In this document: piece by piece, positions 61,661-64,000 of the stretch
Numbering within the stretch: position 1 is the first letter of the stretch
Layout of the letters: each line of letters begins with the position of its first letter
Source of the DNA: Rhizobium sp. ICMP 5592
GTDB lineage: Bacteria; Pseudomonadota; Alphaproteobacteria; Rhizobiales; Rhizobiaceae
NCBI RefSeq assembly: GCF_009498525.1
Contig: NZ_QSNT01000001.1
Span: forward strand, 549,032 to 613,031
DNA: 64,000 nt
Direction of reading: 5' to 3'
The notes under the pieces: model-generated
The model's database searches: none
Told to the model about the DNA's origin: nothing
What the model saw: the letters and a program-made list of their open reading frames with translations, nothing else
Made by a program: the position numbers and the translations under genes

Positions 61661-61676
61661 TTGATCGTTTGGTCAA
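61661..61676. promoter_or_regulatory. RutR-like operator upstream of BMP importer
   Basis: TTGATCGTTTGGTCAA agrees with the published E. coli RutR consensus TTGACCANNTGGTCAA at 12 of 14 defined positions. It ends 18 bases before the binding-protein start. RutR is a TetR-type sensor of pyrimidines. No TetR gene is in the window. Confidence 0.5.
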
Positions 61677-61770
61677 AAGTCTATGGGTCGGCTAAAAAAG
61701 TGTCAAGCAATCGAGTGGCTTAAAGAATGTGCATTCTTGCGCTGTGCAGACCTTTTCTCGCAATAGCGCT

Positions 61771-63852
61771 TCAGCGCACACCTGCCAGCAGATCCGCGTC
61801 ATCGGCGACAATGGAGGCGGCCTCGTTCAAAAGGACGTCTTTTGCGTTCTTACGGGCTTTCTCAAGGGCAATGTCAGCACTCAGGCTGCGCTCGTTTGCC
61901 TGCAGGCCATCGTCTCCGCCAGTGTCCACACCATCGTCTATTTTCTCGCGCGACTTGAGGCGATTTGCCTGAGCGGCCATTTCATTGCGGCGTTCGGTTT
62001 CATTGAGGGAGATAACCGGTTTCTCGCGCTGCGCCTTCAGTGCGGTAATGTCTTCTACAAAGCGTCGGAAATCCGGATCGTTCTGAACCCGGGCATCGTG
62101 GCGGCTTTGCAGTTGCGGCAGCAATGCCTTTATACTGCCGTCGGCCTTATAGTTGGCTGGCTTGACCTCAGTCCACGGCAGAGCATTGTCATAGCTCGCC
62201 TCGCCAAAGGTCTTAGGGTCCGAAACGCCCGGCAGGCTGATGTCAGGCGTCACGCCGCGCAGCTGTGTCGTGCCGCCATTGACACGGAAAAACTGGGCAA
62301 CCGTCAATTTCAGCTCGCCGAATTTCGGCTTGCTGTTGCGGGCCACTTGGTCAAGATTGACCACAGTCTGCACGGTGCCCTTGCCAAAGCTGGGTTCGCC
62401 GACAATCACCCCTCGACCATAATCCTGTATCGCCGCGGCAAAAATCTCGGAGGCCGACGCCGAGCCGCGATTGATCAATACGCCAACCGGGCCAGTCCAG
62501 GCAGGAACGGGAAGATCGTCGCTTTCTACCTCGACCTTGCCGTCCGCGTCGCGCTGTTGAACCACCGGGCCTTTGCCAACGAACAGGCCGGTCAAATCGA
62601 TCGCTTCGGACAGCGAGCCGCCGCCATTGTTGCGCAAGTCGACCAGAACGCCGTCGACCTTGTCTTGCTTCAGTTCGGTGAGAAGCTTGGCGACATCGCG
62701 GCTTGCGCTTCTGTAATCCTTGTCGCCTTTTCGCCGCGCTTCGAAGTCCTCATAAAATGCCGGCAGGGTAATCACGCCGATTTTGCGCATGGCGTCGCCA
62801 TCCTTGACCGACAGGATGGTCTTCTGGGCAGCCTGTTTGTCGAGGCTAATCTTATCGCGCACCAGGCTGATGAGGCGATGTTTGGCATCCGGTCCGGCAT
62901 CCGCCGGCAGGATGTCCAGGCGCACGACAGACCCCTTGGCGCCGCGGATCATTTGTACGATTTCGTCAAGGCGCGTACCAACCACTTCCTTGATAGGGCC
63001 GTTTTCGCCCTGGCCGACACCGGTAATGCGGTCGCCGACCGTAAGCTTGCCGGACAATTGCGCCGGGCCGCCGGGCACGAGTTCACGGATCGTCGTGTAG
63101 TCGTCTCTTTCCTGCAATACCGCGCCGATACCAACCAGCGAAAGCTTCATGGAAATATCGAATTCAGCCGAAGCGGTCGCACCGAAATAATCGGTATGCG
63201 GGTCAACCGACGTTGTGTAGGCATCCATGAATGACTGGAAGACATCTTCGCTCTTGTACTTGTAGGCGCGCTCGAGGGAGTTTTCGTAACGTTTGTCGAG
63301 CGTATCGCGAATAGCAGCGTCAGTCTTGCCCGCCAGCTTCAAGCGCAGCCAGTCACTCTTGACGCGTTTGCGCCACAGATCATTGCTCTCTGCTTCGGAT
63401 TTCGGCCAAGGCTCCTTGTCGCGGATCAGGGGATAGTCTTCCTGCACACTAAAGTCGAACTTCTGGCTGAGCAGGTTGCGCGCGTAGCTCATGCGATCGA
63501 CGACGCGCTGCTCATAAACGTTGAAAATGGAAAATGGGATATTCAAGTCTTCCTGATTGATGGCGTCATCGATCTTGGTGCTGCTGGCCATGAACGTGTC
63601 GATATCCGTCTGCAGGAAGATGACCCGGTCCGGATCCAGAGACTTGATAAACCGGTTCATGATCTTGACCGACAAGGCATCATCAAGCGGAACGGGCTTG
63701 TAATGGAAGCGCGTCAGAAATTGCGCGCTCAGATGAGCGGCCTGCCCCTGTTGCGGCAGCGGCGTCAAAACTGGCGGTGAGCCGGCTTCCAGAGCATATG
63801 CCGACGGTGCAATTGCCAGGAACATGCAGAGGAAACCATATCGTATACGCAT
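61771..63852 (-). CDS. prc: Prc-type carboxy-terminal processing protease (S41)
   Basis: A 693-residue tail-specific protease, like the 682-residue E. coli Prc rather than the roughly 440-residue CtpA usual in Rhizobiales. It has a signal peptide (residues 1-20), an N-terminal helical domain (FLTRFHYKPVPLDDALSVKI), a PDZ domain (about 235-310), and the S41 core with catalytic Ser466 (NRGSASASEIF) and Lys491 (GEPSFGKG). The C-terminal region follows the Prc pattern. It trims the C-termini of periplasmic proteins. It is far from related genes and its base composition seems slightly lower in GC than neighbours (by eye), suggesting acquisition. Confidence 0.92.
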   Translation of the reverse strand: MRIRYGFLCMFLAIAPSAYALEAGSPPVLTPLPQQGQAAHLSAQFLTRFHYKPVPLDDALSVKIMNRFIKSLDPDRVIFLQTDIDTFMASSTKIDDAINQEDLNIPFSIFNVYEQRVVDRMSYARNLLSQKFDFSVQEDYPLIRDKEPWPKSEAESNDLWRKRVKSDWLRLKLAGKTDAAIRDTLDKRYENSLERAYKYKSEDVFQSFMDAYTTSVDPHTDYFGATASAEFDISMKLSLVGIGAVLQERDDYTTIRELVPGGPAQLSGKLTVGDRITGVGQGENGPIKEVVGTRLDEIVQMIRGAKGSVVRLDILPADAGPDAKHRLISLVRDKISLDKQAAQKTILSVKDGDAMRKIGVITLPAFYEDFEARRKGDKDYRSASRDVAKLLTELKQDKVDGVLVDLRNNGGGSLSEAIDLTGLFVGKGPVVQQRDADGKVEVESDDLPVPAWTGPVGVLINRGSASASEIFAAAIQDYGRGVIVGEPSFGKGTVQTVVNLDQVARNSKPKFGELKLTVAQFFRVNGGTTQLRGVTPDISLPGVSDPKTFGEASYDNALPWTEVKPANYKADGSIKALLPQLQSRHDARVQNDPDFRRFVEDITALKAQREKPVISLNETERRNEMAAQANRLKSREKIDDGVDTGGDDGLQANERSLSADIALEKARKNAKDVLLNEAASIVADDADLLAGVR

Positions 63853-64000
63853 TAAGCCTTAATCCGATTCTCAACGTTGACTGTCTAATGTGTGATCTTG
63901 GTGGAACAATTATGGTTTTTTGGCAACCAGACGATGCGTTCCGTCCGGAAAGATTTCCAGAATGCTTCCGTGCGACATTGGTTTGAGGGCCAAATTGGCA
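63853..64000. other. Right edge of window, no supported gene
   Basis: Sequence upstream of the Prc gene, containing its promoter presumably. A short palindrome TTCCGTCCGGAA occurs near 63940. No gene with a supported product is seen. Confidence 0.3.

Noticed and set aside
63912..63986. Small frame with a PERF-like string resembling a cytochrome P450 segment
   Set aside because: Only 24 codons; no heme-binding cysteine segment follows, so chance resemblance.
1..64000. tRNA, rRNA, CRISPR arrays, insertion sequences or phage genes
   Set aside because: None were recognised on either strand by reading; short tRNAs could still be missed by eye.

Overview
This 64-kb window is high-GC DNA of alphaproteobacterial, most likely Rhizobiales, character. 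That reading rests on dense ABC importers, many GntR/FCD and LysR regulators, translationally coupled ATGA overlaps and the protein families present. No replication, rRNA, tRNA, IS, phage or CRISPR features were seen. It looks like an accessory catabolic region, perhaps on a secondary replicon, but that is inference. About 60 protein genes cover it and no gene-free gap exceeds 300 bases.

Layout. (1) 151-1353: MFS exporter. (2) 1468-5966 (minus): a five-gene coupled operon with a three-subunit FAD/[2Fe-2S] D-amino/imino-acid or opine dehydrogenase, a DHDPS-family lyase and a GntR regulator. It is divergent from a polar amino-acid ABC importer (6087-9035). (3) 9166-17495: RpiR regulator, an Asp/Glu/hydantoin-racemase-like protein without its catalytic cysteines, a complete dipeptide-type ABC importer and, divergently, (S)-ureidoglycine aminohydrolase (AllE). 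This is probably a ureide/purine-nitrogen unit. (4) 17613-21956: three LysR regulators, a pirin and a YcaC-like isochorismatase-fold hydrolase. (5) 22104-26232: EmrA/EmrB-type efflux pair followed by a class III cyclase with a degraded metal site. (6) 26394-34188: GntR regulator, Rid protein, two SDRs, amino-acid ABC importer, luciferase-like monooxygenase and flavin reductase. Four copies of one GntR-type operator motif lie in its intergenic regions. (7) 34209-49323: MalT-like LuxR regulator divergent from a dipeptide-type importer. Inside that importer operon sits a mirror-image set HyuA-DUF917-SBP-DUF917-HyuA, followed by an isoaspartyl peptidase and a frameshifted membrane dipeptidase. (8) 49516-55670: XRE-cupin regulator, amino-acid ABC importer, an atypical class IV aminotransferase and an MmgE/PrpD protein. 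(9) 55720-61643 (minus): BMP/nucleoside-type ABC importer with an amidase, preceded by a RutR-like operator. (10) 61771-63852 (minus): a large Prc-type C-terminal processing protease.

How it fits together. Six complete ABC importers are each paired with hydrolases, oxidoreductases or lyases and usually a dedicated regulator, so the window reads as successive scavenging modules for nitrogen-rich organic compounds (amino acids, peptides, ureides, hydantoin-like rings, possibly nucleobases). The best candidates for undescribed biology are the mirror-symmetric HyuA/DUF917 module with its own transporter, and the GntR-controlled two-component flavin monooxygenase module.
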